In this document: piece by piece, positions 43,095 to 53,211 of the stretch
Layout of the letters: each line of letters begins with the position of its first letter
Position numbering within the stretch: the first letter of the stretch is position 1
Assembly (NCBI RefSeq): GCF_014306135.1
Contig: NZ_JACRWD010000001.1
Location: 744,001 to 808,000, forward strand
Direction of reading: 5' to 3'
Origin: Paraclostridium hominis
GTDB taxonomy: Bacteria; Bacillota; Clostridia; Peptostreptococcales; Peptostreptococcaceae
Length of the DNA: 64,000 nt
Program-made: the position numbers and the translations under genes
Notes under the pieces: generated by a model
The model's database searches: none
Told to the model about the DNA's origin: nothing
Seen by the model: only the letters and a program-made list of their open reading frames with translations

Positions 43095-43643
43095 TTATTT
43101 AAAATTTATAGTAAAAATAATTTTAGCAGGTTTGTTAAATGGATTTTCCCATCTATGATTAGTTCCAGGTGGTATAGTTACACTATCTCCGACCTCTAGT
43201 ATAAACTCATCTTTTTCTATATAAATTTTAATTTTTCCTTCTAAAACATAAGCTAATTCTATTGATTTATGAGACATAAGTTCATTTGAAATAGTAGAAT
43301 TTTTTACTAAGTTTACTATTGCAAATTCTACTGAATTTGCAGATTCTGGAGATAAAATCTCAAATACGATATCATTATTTTTTGGGAAAATTACTTTTTT
43401 TCTATTATCTTTTCTTACTATAAGATCTTTATTATCAACTTCATCAATAAAAAATGTAAATAAAGGTACATCTAACGCTTTAGATATAGCTTTTATAGTG
43501 TTTAAAGATGGATTTGATAACCCTCTTTCTAATTGACTAAGTAGAGAAGGTGTTACATCTGCTAATTTTGCTAAATCTCTTATACTTAAATTCTTTTCTT
43601 TTCTTATATGGGAAATTTTTTGACCTACATCTATATTATCCAT
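43095..43643 (-). CDS. XRE-cupin transcriptional regulator
   Basis: A 182-residue regulator. Residues 8-65 form a helix-turn-helix of the Cro/C1 type (IRDLAKLADVTPSLLSQLERG, in parts), and 110-180 a small cupin barrel (LMSHKSIELAYVLEGK, GDSVTIPPGTNHRWENP) that would bind a small ligand. Relatives of the PuuR/YdcN group control amino-acid or polyamine genes. It is divergent from the GntP permease and is its likely regulator. AAAGGATT precedes the ATG. Confidence 0.88.
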   Translation of the reverse strand: MDNIDVGQKISHIRKEKNLSIRDLAKLADVTPSLLSQLERGLSNPSLNTIKAISKALDVPLFTFFIDEVDNKDLIVRKDNRKKVIFPKNNDIVFEILSPESANSVEFAIVNLVKNSTISNELMSHKSIELAYVLEGKIKIYIEKDEFILEVGDSVTIPPGTNHRWENPFNKPAKIIFTINFK

Positions 43644-43698
43644 TTATAAATCCTTTCTTAACAGTTTAGTATATTTAGATTATATCAAAAAAATATGA

Positions 43699-43757
43699 TT
43701 GACACAAAATGGTAATGTTGTTATATTATATTTAACAAAATTAAAATATATTTAACA
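43699..43757 (+). promoter_or_regulatory. gntP-type promoter with spaced direct repeats
   Basis: TTGACA (43699-43704), 17 bases, TATATT (43722-43727). TATATTTAACA occurs at 43727-43737 and again at 43747-43757, exactly 20 bases apart, so on the same face of the helix. A candidate site for the divergently encoded XRE-cupin regulator. Confidence 0.6.
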
Positions 43758-43782
43758 TAAATTGGAAATTGGGGGAATTAAA

Positions 43783-45036
43783 ATGGACATTAGGGTAAGT
43801 ACTTTTGGAGCTATTATTGGATTGTTTTTAGCAATAATATTAATTATTAGAAAAATTCAACCTGTATATAGCTTAATGTTAGGGGCACTTATAGGAGGAA
43901 TAGTAGGAGGACTTGATTTAGTTCAAACTGTAGATTTAATGATGGATGGAGCAAAAGATATATCTCCTTCTATACTTAGAGTATTAACATCTGGGGTATT
44001 GGCAGGAGTTCTTATAAAAACAGGTGCTGTTGATAAGATATCTGAAGAAATAATAAGGATATTAGGTAAAAAGCATGCTATGTTAGCACTAGCTTTATCT
44101 GCTATGATTTTAGCTGGAGTAGGAGTAAATTTAGATGTAGCAATAATTACAGTATCACCAATAGCATTATCTATAGGAAAAAAATTAAATTATTCTAAAT
44201 TGTCTATATTATTAGCTATGGTAGGTGGTGGAAAAGCAGGCAATATAATATCTCCTAATCCAAATACAATTGCTGTTTCAGAAAATTTTAATGTAGATTT
44301 AGCTAAATTAATGTTTGCAAATATAATTCCAGCTATTGTTGGTATTATCATAACTATAATATTATCAAATATGTTAATTAATAAAGGTGAAAATATAAAA
44401 GAAGAAGATTTGCAAAATCAAAGAGAAGATTTACCAAGCTTTTTTGCATCTATAATAGGGCCTTTAAGTGCTATATTTTTATTATCGCTTCAAACATTTA
44501 CAAAAATAAATGTAGATCCACTAATAGCACTTCCTTTGGGAGGATTTATAGGGTTAGTTTTTATGAATAAGTTAAAATACTTTAATGAATATATGGGCTA
44601 TGGATTAAGTAAGATGTCTGGAGTAGCGATACTTTTACTAGGGACTGGAACTTTAGCTGGAATAATAAAAAACTCTGAACTTCAACAAACAACTATACAA
44701 ATTATGAATATGCTTAGTATGCCAGAGTTTTTACTAGCACCAATATCAGGAATACTTATGTCTTTATCAACAGCATCCTCAACAGCAGGGGCTACTATAG
44801 CATCAGCAACATTTGCAGATACTATAATGAAAGTAGGTATAACTCCTGTAGGTGGAGGAGCTATGATAAATGCAGGATCTAGTGTTTTTGAACAACTACC
44901 TCATGGATCACTATTTCATTCAAGTGCAGGCGGTATAAATATGAATATTAGAGAAAGGTTTAAATTAATACCTTATGAGATTATAGTAGGTTTTATAATG
45001 ACAGTAATAAGTACAATTATATATGGATTAATTTAA
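43783..45036 (+). CDS. GntP-family permease
   Basis: A 417-residue membrane carrier with about 12 segments. GVGVNLDVAIITVSPIALSIG (in parts), MVGGGKAGNIISPNPNT and SSTAGATIASATFAD are typical of the GntP/gluconate:H+ symporter family, which carries gluconate, related sugar acids or hydroxy acids. The substrate is not determined. A TTG at 43762 opens the frame, but GGGGGA lies 7 bases before the ATG at 43783, the better start. It is divergent from an XRE-cupin regulator and has a consensus promoter. Confidence 0.87.
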   Translation: MDIRVSTFGAIIGLFLAIILIIRKIQPVYSLMLGALIGGIVGGLDLVQTVDLMMDGAKDISPSILRVLTSGVLAGVLIKTGAVDKISEEIIRILGKKHAMLALALSAMILAGVGVNLDVAIITVSPIALSIGKKLNYSKLSILLAMVGGGKAGNIISPNPNTIAVSENFNVDLAKLMFANIIPAIVGIIITIILSNMLINKGENIKEEDLQNQREDLPSFFASIIGPLSAIFLLSLQTFTKINVDPLIALPLGGFIGLVFMNKLKYFNEYMGYGLSKMSGVAILLLGTGTLAGIIKNSELQQTTIQIMNMLSMPEFLLAPISGILMSLSTASSTAGATIASATFADTIMKVGITPVGGGAMINAGSSVFEQLPHGSLFHSSAGGINMNIRERFKLIPYEIIVGFIMTVISTIIYGLI

Positions 45037-45043
45037 TAATATC

Positions 45044-45092
45044 AAAGGATATGTTGAAAATAATAATTTATATATTTTTAATATATCCTTTT
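45044..45092 (+). terminator. Terminator
   Basis: AAAGGATAT ... ATATCCTTT stem with an AT-rich internal part and T-rich flank. Confidence 0.65.
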
Positions 45093-45144
45093 CTAAATTT
45101 TAAAATTTCAGAAAATCATATAAATAATAAAAAATTCAAAAAAG

Positions 45145-45173
45145 TTGAAATAAATAGTAAAATATAGTACAAT
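45145..45173 (+). promoter_or_regulatory. Promoter of the Gate-domain gene
   Basis: TTGAAA (45145-45150), 17 bases, TACAAT (45168-45173). It implies a leader of about 110 bases, AT-rich with an AAATTTGTTT/AAACAAATTT hairpin. Confidence 0.65.
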
Positions 45174-45287
45174 TAAAAAAAGATTATTAAAAATTTGTTT
45201 ATATCTGTTTGTTAAATATAAAACAAATTTAAAATTTTATTTTAAAAATTATTTTATTATTTTTATATGATTTAAGGAGGGAATAAA

Positions 45288-46496
45288 ATGGAGATTGGAA
45301 ATAATAGGGAATTGGACATAATTAATGAAGAAATTTCTAGTAAAAAAAGAAAAGTCAAGGCTGTAAGTACAGAAACATTTGTATTCATAGCAGTATTGCT
45401 AATAGGATTTGGATTTGTTGGTAGTAAAATGGGGCTTGGTATAATGTTTAAATCTATTATGAATACAGCTCATGATTTATTATTAAACACAGTGTTTTTA
45501 ATAATGGCATTAGCCGTACTTGCAGGAGCATTAAGTGCATTACTTTCTGAATTTGGAGTAACATCTTTATTAAACAAAGTATTTGCGATGTTTATGAAAC
45601 CGCTATACAATATGCCAGGGGCAAGTATAGCAGGAGCAGTAACAACTTATTTATCAGATAATCCAGCTATAATAGCATTTGCAAATGATAAAAGTTTTAC
45701 AAAGTATTTTAAAAAATATCAAATACCAGCACTATGTAATTTAGGTACATCTTTCGGTATGGGACTTATAGTTACAACATTTATGATGACTCAAGGTGCT
45801 GAGTATGTTGGTCCTGCAATAATAGGAAATGTTGCAGCAATTATAGGTAGTATAATAAGTGTAAGAATAATGCTTACATTTACTAAAAAGTATTATAATT
45901 ATGATCCAAAGAGTGAAGTTAAGACATCTGGAAAAGTGGAGGCTATGGAATATAGAGAAATAAGAGAGGGTAGCTTATTTCAAAGAATATTAGACTCAAT
46001 GCTAGAAGGTGGTAAAAATGGTGTTGACTTAGGTATGGCAATAATCCCAGGAGTTTTAGTTGTATGTACATTGGTTATGCTATTAACATTTGGGCCATCA
46101 GTAGATCCTAAAACAGGAGCAGAAGTTTATACAGGAGCAGCTTATGAGGGTATAGGTTTACTTCCAGCATTAGGTGATAAATTAATGTTTATATTAGGAC
46201 CATTATTTGGATTTACTGATCCTCAGGCTATGGCATTTCCTATAACTTCTTTAGGTGCCGTTGGAGCTGCAATGTCTTTAGTTCCAAGATTTATAACTGA
46301 AGGTGTTATAACACCAAATGATATAGCTGTATTTACTGCTATGGGTATGTGTTGGAGTGGATACTTAAGTACACATGTAGGTATGATGGATGCATTAAAT
46401 GCAAGAGAACTTACAAGTAAAGCTATAATATCACATACAATAGGTGGTTTATTTGCAGGTATATCAGCACACTTTATATATATGTTAATATTTTAA
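45288..46496 (+). CDS. Nucleoside-recognition (Gate) domain membrane protein, YjiH-like
   Basis: A 402-residue polytopic protein with about nine hydrophobic segments. TYLSDNPAIIAFANDK and CNLGTSFGMGLIVTTFMM resemble the Gate domain found in concentrative nucleoside carriers, SpmA/SpmB and YjiH proteins. It probably moves a small solute across the membrane; substrate unknown. AAGGAGGG lies 7 bases before the ATG. It is preceded by a good promoter and followed by a strong terminator, so it is expressed alone. Confidence 0.78.
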   Translation: MEIGNNRELDIINEEISSKKRKVKAVSTETFVFIAVLLIGFGFVGSKMGLGIMFKSIMNTAHDLLLNTVFLIMALAVLAGALSALLSEFGVTSLLNKVFAMFMKPLYNMPGASIAGAVTTYLSDNPAIIAFANDKSFTKYFKKYQIPALCNLGTSFGMGLIVTTFMMTQGAEYVGPAIIGNVAAIIGSIISVRIMLTFTKKYYNYDPKSEVKTSGKVEAMEYREIREGSLFQRILDSMLEGGKNGVDLGMAIIPGVLVVCTLVMLLTFGPSVDPKTGAEVYTGAAYEGIGLLPALGDKLMFILGPLFGFTDPQAMAFPITSLGAVGAAMSLVPRFITEGVITPNDIAVFTAMGMCWSGYLSTHVGMMDALNARELTSKAIISHTIGGLFAGISAHFIYMLIF

Positions 46497-46525
46497 ATAA
46501 ATAACAAATTTAAATTATAATTAAT

Positions 46526-46570
46526 AAAAAAATAGCTTGTATTATTTTTAATAATACAAGCTATTTTTTT
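46526..46570 (+). terminator. Terminator
   Basis: AAATAGCTTGTATTAT/ATAATACAAGCTATTT perfect stem, T7. Confidence 0.92.
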
Positions 46571-46686
46571 ATTTTTAAATATTTATAGAATATTTAAAAT
46601 AGTTGTTTAAATACATTAGTAGAAGGTATATATCCAATATAAGTTAAATAATAAATAAACAAATAAGTAAATAATGGAGGGGTATT

Positions 46687-49215
46687 ATGAAATTAAAATC
46701 ACTTAAATTAAAAAATGATTTATACTGGGTAGGCTCACTAGACCATAACTTAAGAGTATTTGATATAATAATGTATACACCATATGGAACAACTTACAAT
46801 TCATATGTTTTAAAAGCTGGGGATAAAACTATACTATTTGAAACTGTAAAAGCTAAACACTTTGATAATTATTTAGAAAGACTTAAAGATTTAAATATAG
46901 ATTTAGAAAAAATAGATTATATAGTTGTAAGTCATACAGAACCAGATCATGCAGGTAGTGTAGAGAGAATACTAAAACTTTTTCCAAATGCTAAAGTTAT
47001 AGCGTCACAAAATGCAGTTAACTATTTAAAAGAAATTGTTAATGGAGATTTTGATTATATATTAGTAGAAGATAATGATGAAATAAAAATAGAAAACAAA
47101 ACTTTAAAATTTTATTCAGTTCCACTACTTCACTGGCCAGATACCATATACACATATATAAAAGAAGATAACACGTTAATTACTTGTGACTCATTTGGAA
47201 GTCATTACAGTTGTGATGGAGTAGTAAACACTAAAATAGAAAATAAAGAACATTATATGGATGCACTAAGATATTATTACGACTGTATAATGGGACCGTT
47301 TAAACCATATGTATTAAAAGCTATAGATAAAATAAGAGATTTAAAATTAGATATGATATGCCCAGGACATGGTCCAGTACTAATTGAAAATCCAAGAGAA
47401 ATAGTTGATATATATGAAAAATGGAGTAGTAAAGAAATTATAGTTCCTAAAAAAGATATAACTATATGTTATGTAAGTGCTTATGGATATACTAAAGAAA
47501 TAGCTGAAAACATAAAAAAAGGAATAGAAGAAAATAGTGATTACAACGTAAAAATGTATGATGTTATAAATCATACTATGGATGAAATATTAAATTCTAT
47601 AACATATTCACAAGGTGTATTATTTGGAACACCTACAATAAATGGAGATGCACTAAAGCCTATATGGGATATACTAGTAAACTTAAATCCTATAGTACAT
47701 GGAACTAAGGTAGCTACTGCTTTTGGATCATATGGGTGGAGTGGAGAAGGTATACCAAATGTTATGGAAAGATTAACTCAACTTCGTATGAAAACAATGG
47801 ATCCTTTGGTTGTAAACTTTAAGCCAACTGAAAAAGATTTATATGAAGCTCAAAATTTAGGTAAAAGATTTGTAGAAAAAACTATAAGAGCCTATACTAG
47901 AAAAGAAGGAACTAAAAAATGGAAATGTGTAATATGTTCTGAAATATTTGATGGAGATGAAGCTCCAGATGTATGCCCAGTTTGTGGAGCTAAGCATGAT
48001 CAATTTGTAGAAGTTATAGAAGAAAATGTTATATTTAGAAATGATACAAAAGAAAACTTTGTAATAGTTGGAAATGGTGCAGCAGGATTTTATGCAGCAG
48101 ATGCTATAAGAAAAAGAAACAAAACTTGTAAAATAACTATGCTAACTAATGAAAATGAATTAACTTATTATAGACCAGCGCTTTCTGATTTTATAAATGA
48201 AGATATTAAAAAAGAAGATTTTTATATTGTAGATGAAGGTTGGTATAAGGAAAATAATATAGATGTAGTACTTGAAGTTAATGTAGATAAAGTAAATGAA
48301 AAAGCTAAAGAAATTAAATTAGACAATGATAATATAATAAAATATGATAAGTTAATATTAGCTAACGGAAGCTCAAATTTCATTCCACCTATAAAAGGAT
48401 ATGATTTAGATGGAGTATATACTTTAAGAAATAAAAAAGATTTAGATAATATAAAAAATAATTTACAAAAATCCAATAAAGTAGTAGTAATAGGTGGTGG
48501 ATTATTAGGACTTGAAGCAGCTTATGAAATAAAACTAGCCAATAAAGATGTAACAGTTGTAGAAGCTATGCCAAATTTATTATCTAGACAATTAGATAAA
48601 GAAGGAAGTATAAAATTAGAAAATATATTAAAAAATAAAGGATTAAACTTATTAGTTGATAAATGTGTAGAATCTATAAAAGGAGAAAATAAAGTAACAA
48701 ATGTTGTATTTAAGGATGGAAGTTTACTAGAAGCTGATATGGTTATATTCTCTATAGGGGTTAGATCTAATATACAAATAGTTAAAGATACAGATATAAA
48801 AACTAATAGAGGTATATTAGTAGATAAATATATGAATACATCATCAAAGGATATATATGCATGTGGAGATGTAGCTGAAATAGATTCTATAGTTTGGGCT
48901 ATATGGCCAGCAGCTATAGATATGGGTAAAATAGCTGGAGCTAATGCATGTGGTGATAAATTAGAGTTTAAAATAGATAATTATCCAGTAGGACTTGATG
49001 TATTTGAAACTAAAATATTTAGTATAGGAAATATAAAAGATAATGATGGATGTATAAGTTTAAATAATAAGGAAAATTATAAGAAGTTATTTTTCGAAGA
49101 TGATTTATTAGTAGGAGCTATATTTATAAATGATTTAAGTAAAAATGTTAAAGTAATGAATTTAATGTCTGAAAATGCTACAATGAATGAAGTATTAAAA
49201 TCTAATATATTATAA
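46687..49215 (+). CDS. fdpF: Class F flavodiiron protein (MBL-flavodoxin-rubredoxin-NADH reductase fusion)
   Basis: An 842-residue four-module electron chain. Residues 1-250: metallo-beta-lactamase-like diiron domain with H83-x-E85-x-D87-H88, H149, D168 and H228 as iron ligands, all present. Residues 255-395: flavodoxin domain (FMN). Residues 410-450: rubredoxin with CVIC (414-417) and CPVCG. Residues 455-842: NAD(P)H:rubredoxin oxidoreductase with FAD and NAD motifs (VGNGAAGFYAA, VIGGGLLGLEAA, ACGDVAEID). It can take NADH electrons through FAD, Fe and FMN to the diiron site and reduce O2 to water (or NO). The same fusion is known in Clostridioides. GGAGGGG precedes the ATG; single-gene transcript. 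Confidence 0.95.
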   Translation: MKLKSLKLKNDLYWVGSLDHNLRVFDIIMYTPYGTTYNSYVLKAGDKTILFETVKAKHFDNYLERLKDLNIDLEKIDYIVVSHTEPDHAGSVERILKLFPNAKVIASQNAVNYLKEIVNGDFDYILVEDNDEIKIENKTLKFYSVPLLHWPDTIYTYIKEDNTLITCDSFGSHYSCDGVVNTKIENKEHYMDALRYYYDCIMGPFKPYVLKAIDKIRDLKLDMICPGHGPVLIENPREIVDIYEKWSSKEIIVPKKDITICYVSAYGYTKEIAENIKKGIEENSDYNVKMYDVINHTMDEILNSITYSQGVLFGTPTINGDALKPIWDILVNLNPIVHGTKVATAFGSYGWSGEGIPNVMERLTQLRMKTMDPLVVNFKPTEKDLYEAQNLGKRFVEKTIRAYTRKEGTKKWKCVICSEIFDGDEAPDVCPVCGAKHDQFVEVIEENVIFRNDTKENFVIVGNGAAGFYAADAIRKRNKTCKITMLTNENELTYYRPALSDFINEDIKKEDFYIVDEGWYKENNIDVVLEVNVDKVNEKAKEIKLDNDNIIKYDKLILANGSSNFIPPIKGYDLDGVYTLRNKKDLDNIKNNLQKSNKVVVIGGGLLGLEAAYEIKLANKDVTVVEAMPNLLSRQLDKEGSIKLENILKNKGLNLLVDKCVESIKGENKVTNVVFKDGSLLEADMVIFSIGVRSNIQIVKDTDIKTNRGILVDKYMNTSSKDIYACGDVAEIDSIVWAIWPAAIDMGKIAGANACGDKLEFKIDNYPVGLDVFETKIFSIGNIKDNDGCISLNNKENYKKLFFEDDLLVGAIFINDLSKNVKVMNLMSENATMNEVLKSNIL

Positions 49216-49228
49216 TTAAGATTTATAT

Positions 49229-49276
49229 AAAACCTATCTTAAATATGGTTATAACTATATTTAAGATAGGTTTTTG
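49229..49276 (+). terminator. Terminator
   Basis: AAACCTATCTTAAATAT/ATATTTAAGATAGGTTT stem with T5. Confidence 0.9.
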
Positions 49277-49405
49277 TTTATTATTACAAAAAAGTAATAA
49301 ATATGTAATACTATATAAACTAAATATATTGTATAATAGTGTTGTTAAGTAAAAAAGTAAATGAGTAGAATAAATAATTGGCACTTAAAAGGATGGAGGT
49401 TGCCT

Positions 49406-50470
49406 ATGAAGAAAAAAAAGACGTTAAATAAAAATATACTACAATATGGGCTTTTATTGTTTATACTAGGGATAACAAGTTATTTAGTTTATAAAACTTT
49501 AGATATAAATATGCTTGGTGAAGTTGTAAAAATGGTAGATAAAAAGTTTATATTTCTTGGAATGTGTGCAGTAATTGTTCATATGCTTTTAGAAGGTGTA
49601 GTTTTAAAAATTGTAATAGATAGTATACACAAAGTAAATACAAAGTTTATAGGATTTAAGTTAGCTACTATGGGATTTTATTATAACTTAATAACTCCAT
49701 TTGCATCAGGAAGTCAACCTATGCAAATATATGTATTAAATAAATGTAAAATGCCTGTTAGTAAAGCAACAGCAGTTATAATGAATAAATCTATAATATA
49801 TCAAGTTGTGGTTACTATTTACTGTTCAGTTTTAGTTATACTTAATACAACTATACTAAAAGGAATGAAACCTGTTATGCCTTTAATATTACTTGGTATA
49901 GCTGTTAATTCATTTGGGTTAATAATGTCAATGCTAGTTGTATATAATCCACAAAAAGTAAAAAGTGTAACAAAGTATATTATAAAAGCATTAGCAAGAT
50001 TTAAGATATTTAAGTTTTTAGAAAATAAAATATATAAGATAGAAAAATTTGCAGATGAATATAGTTATTCTGTAAATTTATTTATAAAAAATAAAAAAGC
50101 ATTAATATTAACTTTAGTGATAACTACAGTTCAGTTAAGTGTTTACTTTAGTATTTCATTTTGGATATATAAAGCATTTAACTTAACAGGATACACATAT
50201 ATATACATGGTGACATTACAAGCATTTTTATATATGGCTATATCACCAGCGCCAACACCAGGAAATGTTGGAGCAAGTGAATTGGCATTTTTCACTATAT
50301 TTAAAAGTGTATTTCCTCAACCTCTTATGGGGTATGCAGTATTTTTATACGGAGGATTTGTATATTATGCGGTATTAATAGGTAGTGGTATATTTACTAT
50401 GTTTACTCACCATACTATGAAGAAGAAAATTAAAAAAGTTAAAATTGAAAATAAAGAATATGCAATGTAA
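49406..50470 (+). CDS. Flippase-like membrane protein (lysylphosphatidylglycerol synthase TM/YbhN family)
   Basis: A 354-residue membrane protein with about eight segments. Family marks: FYYNLITPFASGSQPMQIY (in the fourth segment region) and SPAPTPGNVGASELAFFTIF near the C-terminus, typical of the UPF0104/MprF membrane domain. Such proteins are thought to flip or handle lipids; there is no catalytic synthase domain here. An ATG at 49361 adds 15 residues, but GGATGGAGG lies 6 bases before the ATG at 49406, the better start. It ends at a bidirectional terminator. Confidence 0.82.
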   Translation: MKKKKTLNKNILQYGLLLFILGITSYLVYKTLDINMLGEVVKMVDKKFIFLGMCAVIVHMLLEGVVLKIVIDSIHKVNTKFIGFKLATMGFYYNLITPFASGSQPMQIYVLNKCKMPVSKATAVIMNKSIIYQVVVTIYCSVLVILNTTILKGMKPVMPLILLGIAVNSFGLIMSMLVVYNPQKVKSVTKYIIKALARFKIFKFLENKIYKIEKFADEYSYSVNLFIKNKKALILTLVITTVQLSVYFSISFWIYKAFNLTGYTYIYMVTLQAFLYMAISPAPTPGNVGASELAFFTIFKSVFPQPLMGYAVFLYGGFVYYAVLIGSGIFTMFTHHTMKKKIKKVKIENKEYAM

Positions 50471-50497
50471 AAAGAAGAGGATTACCTCTTCTTTTTT
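50469..50497. terminator. Bidirectional terminator
   Basis: AAAAAGAAGAGG/CCTCTTCTTTTT stem, ATTA loop. Confidence 0.88.
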
Positions 50498-50834
50498 AAT
50501 CTAATATTTTATATATAATAGTATTTACTATAGATAGTAATATTGAAGCTCCTATAGCATTGACAAATCCATATAAGTAAACTCCAGGAACTAGTCCAAA
50601 AGCTAATTTTAATACAATAGCGTTTATAATTAATAAAAATAAACCTAGAGTTAAAAACGTTATAGGAAGTGATAAAAACTCAAGTATTGGTTTAACTGTT
50701 AAGTTTAAAGCACCAAATATAATAGTTAAAATGATTAAAGCACCAAATGAACCTATATACATGCTATTCATTAATAAAGATACTAAATATAAAGAGATAG
50801 CATTAACTATTATAAATAAAGATACTCTTTTCAT
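50496..50834 (-). CDS. Phage holin family 4-like membrane protein (PF04020)
   Basis: A 112-residue protein of four hydrophobic segments with GALIILTIIFGALNLTVKPILEFLSLPI (in parts) and the GLFLLIINAIVLKLA segment, typical of the YvlD/PF04020 group. The name comes from sequence similarity only; these small chromosomal proteins have no lysis role shown. AAAGGAG lies 7 bases before the ATG at 50834; an in-frame ATG at 50942 adds 36 residues without a ribosome site. No phage genes are near. Confidence 0.8.
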   Translation of the reverse strand: MKRVSLFIIVNAISLYLVSLLMNSMYIGSFGALIILTIIFGALNLTVKPILEFLSLPITFLTLGLFLLIINAIVLKLAFGLVPGVYLYGFVNAIGASILLSIVNTIIYKILD

Positions 50835-51108
50835 AAATGAAACTCCTTTCAATAAAGCAAAAAATAAAATAATTGCTTTATTATTTTGTACATAATTATA
50901 CAAGTTATTTCTAAATAAATGTATATAATAGTATATTCCCATAAAAAGTAAATTTACACAGATAAATTTTAAAGTTACAAATTTGATATAAATTTAAATT
51001 AAATATATTATCATTTCTAATTTGTATAATATCAATATTTTATAAACATAATAACAGTAAAATGTGCTTAAGGAGATAAAAAACGAATTTATAAAGTAGG
51101 TGATTTGT

Positions 51109-53139
51109 ATGTCGATCAATAAAAAACCTAATGAATTAATAAATGAAAAAAGCCCATATTTATTACAGCATGCTTATAATCCTGTAAATTGGTATAGTTG
51201 GAGTGATAAAGCATTTGAAATAGCTAGAGCTGAAGATAAACCTATATTTCTTTCAATAGGATACTCCACATGTCATTGGTGTCATGTAATGGAACATGAA
51301 TCTTTTGAAGATGAAGAGGTAGCTAATATATTAAATAAAAATTATATATGTATAAAAGTAGATAGAGAAGAAAGACCTGATGTAGATAGTGTATATATGA
51401 CTTTTTGCCAAGCTATGACAGGCAGTGGAGGATGGCCACTTACTGTAATAATGACTCCAGATAAAAAACCTTTCTTTTGCGGGACTTATTTTCCAAAGTA
51501 TCAAAAATACAATAGAATAGGTTTAATAGATTTATTAGAACAAATAGATTTTAAATGGAAAAATGAAAAAGAAACTTTGCTTAAATCAAGTGAAAATATA
51601 TTAAATGTTTTAAAAGCAGATTTTGAGATAAATAAAAGTGAAGATGAATTAGATAAAGATATAATAGAAAAAGCAATTGAAGTTTTTAAATTATCTTTTG
51701 ATAATAAGTATGGTGGTTTTGGAAGAGCACCAAAATTTCCATCTCCTCAAAATCTTATGTTTTTAATGAAATATTATAATTTAGAAGATGATGAACAATC
51801 TCTTGATATAGTAGAAACTACATTAAAAGGAATGTATAAAGGTGGTTTATTTGACCACATTGGTTATGGCTTTTCTAGATATTCAACCGATAATAAGTGG
51901 TTAGTTCCTCACTTTGAAAAAATGCTTTATGATAATTCTATGCTTATTATAGTATATCTAGAAGCTTACAAAATAACTAAAAATGATTTATATAAAAATA
52001 TAGCTATTAAAACTATAGATTATGTATTAAGAGAGTTAACTGATGAACTGGGTGGATTTTACTGTGCACAAGATGCAGATAGCGAAAGAGAAGAAGGTAA
52101 GTTTTATGTATTTAACCAAATAGAAATAATTAAAATACTAGGAGAAGAAGATGGAAAGTATTTTAATGAATATTATAATATAACTAAAAATGGAAACTTT
52201 GAAGGTAAAAGTATACCAAATCTCATAAATAACAAAGATTACCATAAGGAAAATGAAAAAATAAATAATTTAAGAAAAAAAGTATTTGATTATCGACTAA
52301 AAAGAACTAGTCTTCATAAAGATGATAAGATATTAACTTCTTGGAATGGACTTATGATAGTGGCTTTAGCTAATGCATATGAAGTTTTAAGAGATGATAA
52401 ATATTTAGATTATTCAAATAAAGCTTTAAATTTTATTAAAAATAATCTTATTAATGATGAAGGTAGATTATTGGCTAGATATAGAGATAAACATGCAGAT
52501 CACTTAGCTTATTTAGAAGATTATACATTTTTAACATGGGCATATATAAGCATGTATGAAGCTACTTTTGATGAAAAATACTTAGAAGAAGCTGTTTATT
52601 TAAATAATCAAACTATAGAACTTTTCTGGGACAATGAAAATCATGGATTTTTTATATATGGAAAAGATGGAGAAAATTTAATAGCAAGACCTAAAGATTT
52701 ATATGATGGAGCTAAACCTTCAGGAAATTCAGTAGCTACTTATAATTTAATTAAATTAGCTAGAATGACTAAAGATGAGAAACTAGAAGATATTGCTTAT
52801 AAACAAATAAATATTTATGGTAGTAGTGTTATAGATTCACCAACAGGATATAGTTTTTTTATGTTAGCACTTATGTATGAATTATATCACTCAAAAGAAT
52901 TAATTTGTGTAATTAAAGAAGATGAAGATTTAAAAGATTTACAAAATATATTAACTAATAATTATTTACCTAATCTTAATGTAGTTGTAAAAAAAGAAGG
53001 TAATTTAAGTAGTGTAAGTAAGTACTTAAAGGATTATAAAAGTATAAATGATTTAACTACTTATTATTTATGTGAAGGTAATAGTTGTAATAAACCATTT
53101 AATGATATTAATACTTTAAAAGAATATTTAGATGTATAA
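51109..53139 (+). CDS. YyaL-like thioredoxin-domain protein (DUF255)
   Basis: A 676-residue protein. Residues 1-165 form a thioredoxin-like DUF255 domain with YSTCHWCHVMEHESFED (C-H-W-C) and a cis-Pro region near GSGGWPLTV. The remaining part is an alpha/alpha toroid resembling N-acylglucosamine 2-epimerase or glycosidase folds (FDHIGYGFSRYSTDNKWLVPHFEKMLYDN in parts; TSWNGLM; PSGNSVA). The family is widespread, from bacteria to human SPATA20, with no settled function. AGGTGATTTG places the ATG at 51109; a GTG at 51100 overlaps it. It ends at a terminator facing the HesB-like gene. Confidence 0.88.
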   Translation: MSINKKPNELINEKSPYLLQHAYNPVNWYSWSDKAFEIARAEDKPIFLSIGYSTCHWCHVMEHESFEDEEVANILNKNYICIKVDREERPDVDSVYMTFCQAMTGSGGWPLTVIMTPDKKPFFCGTYFPKYQKYNRIGLIDLLEQIDFKWKNEKETLLKSSENILNVLKADFEINKSEDELDKDIIEKAIEVFKLSFDNKYGGFGRAPKFPSPQNLMFLMKYYNLEDDEQSLDIVETTLKGMYKGGLFDHIGYGFSRYSTDNKWLVPHFEKMLYDNSMLIIVYLEAYKITKNDLYKNIAIKTIDYVLRELTDELGGFYCAQDADSEREEGKFYVFNQIEIIKILGEEDGKYFNEYYNITKNGNFEGKSIPNLINNKDYHKENEKINNLRKKVFDYRLKRTSLHKDDKILTSWNGLMIVALANAYEVLRDDKYLDYSNKALNFIKNNLINDEGRLLARYRDKHADHLAYLEDYTFLTWAYISMYEATFDEKYLEEAVYLNNQTIELFWDNENHGFFIYGKDGENLIARPKDLYDGAKPSGNSVATYNLIKLARMTKDEKLEDIAYKQINIYGSSVIDSPTGYSFFMLALMYELYHSKELICVIKEDEDLKDLQNILTNNYLPNLNVVVKKEGNLSSVSKYLKDYKSINDLTTYYLCEGNSCNKPFNDINTLKEYLDV

Positions 53140-53144
53140 AATAA

Positions 53145-53184
53145 GAAAGGATAAATAGTTATATTATAACTTTTATCCTTTTTA
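53145..53184. terminator. Bidirectional terminator
   Basis: AAAGGATAAATAGTTA/TAACTTTTATCCTTT stem (one mismatch) with T run, between convergent genes. Confidence 0.78.
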
Positions 53185-53211
53185 TATTTTAAATTTACAA
53201 CTAGCTTATAT

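Noticed and set aside
50496..50834. Prophage based on the holin-like gene
   Set aside because: This family is common on chromosomes and there are no other phage genes or attachment repeats.
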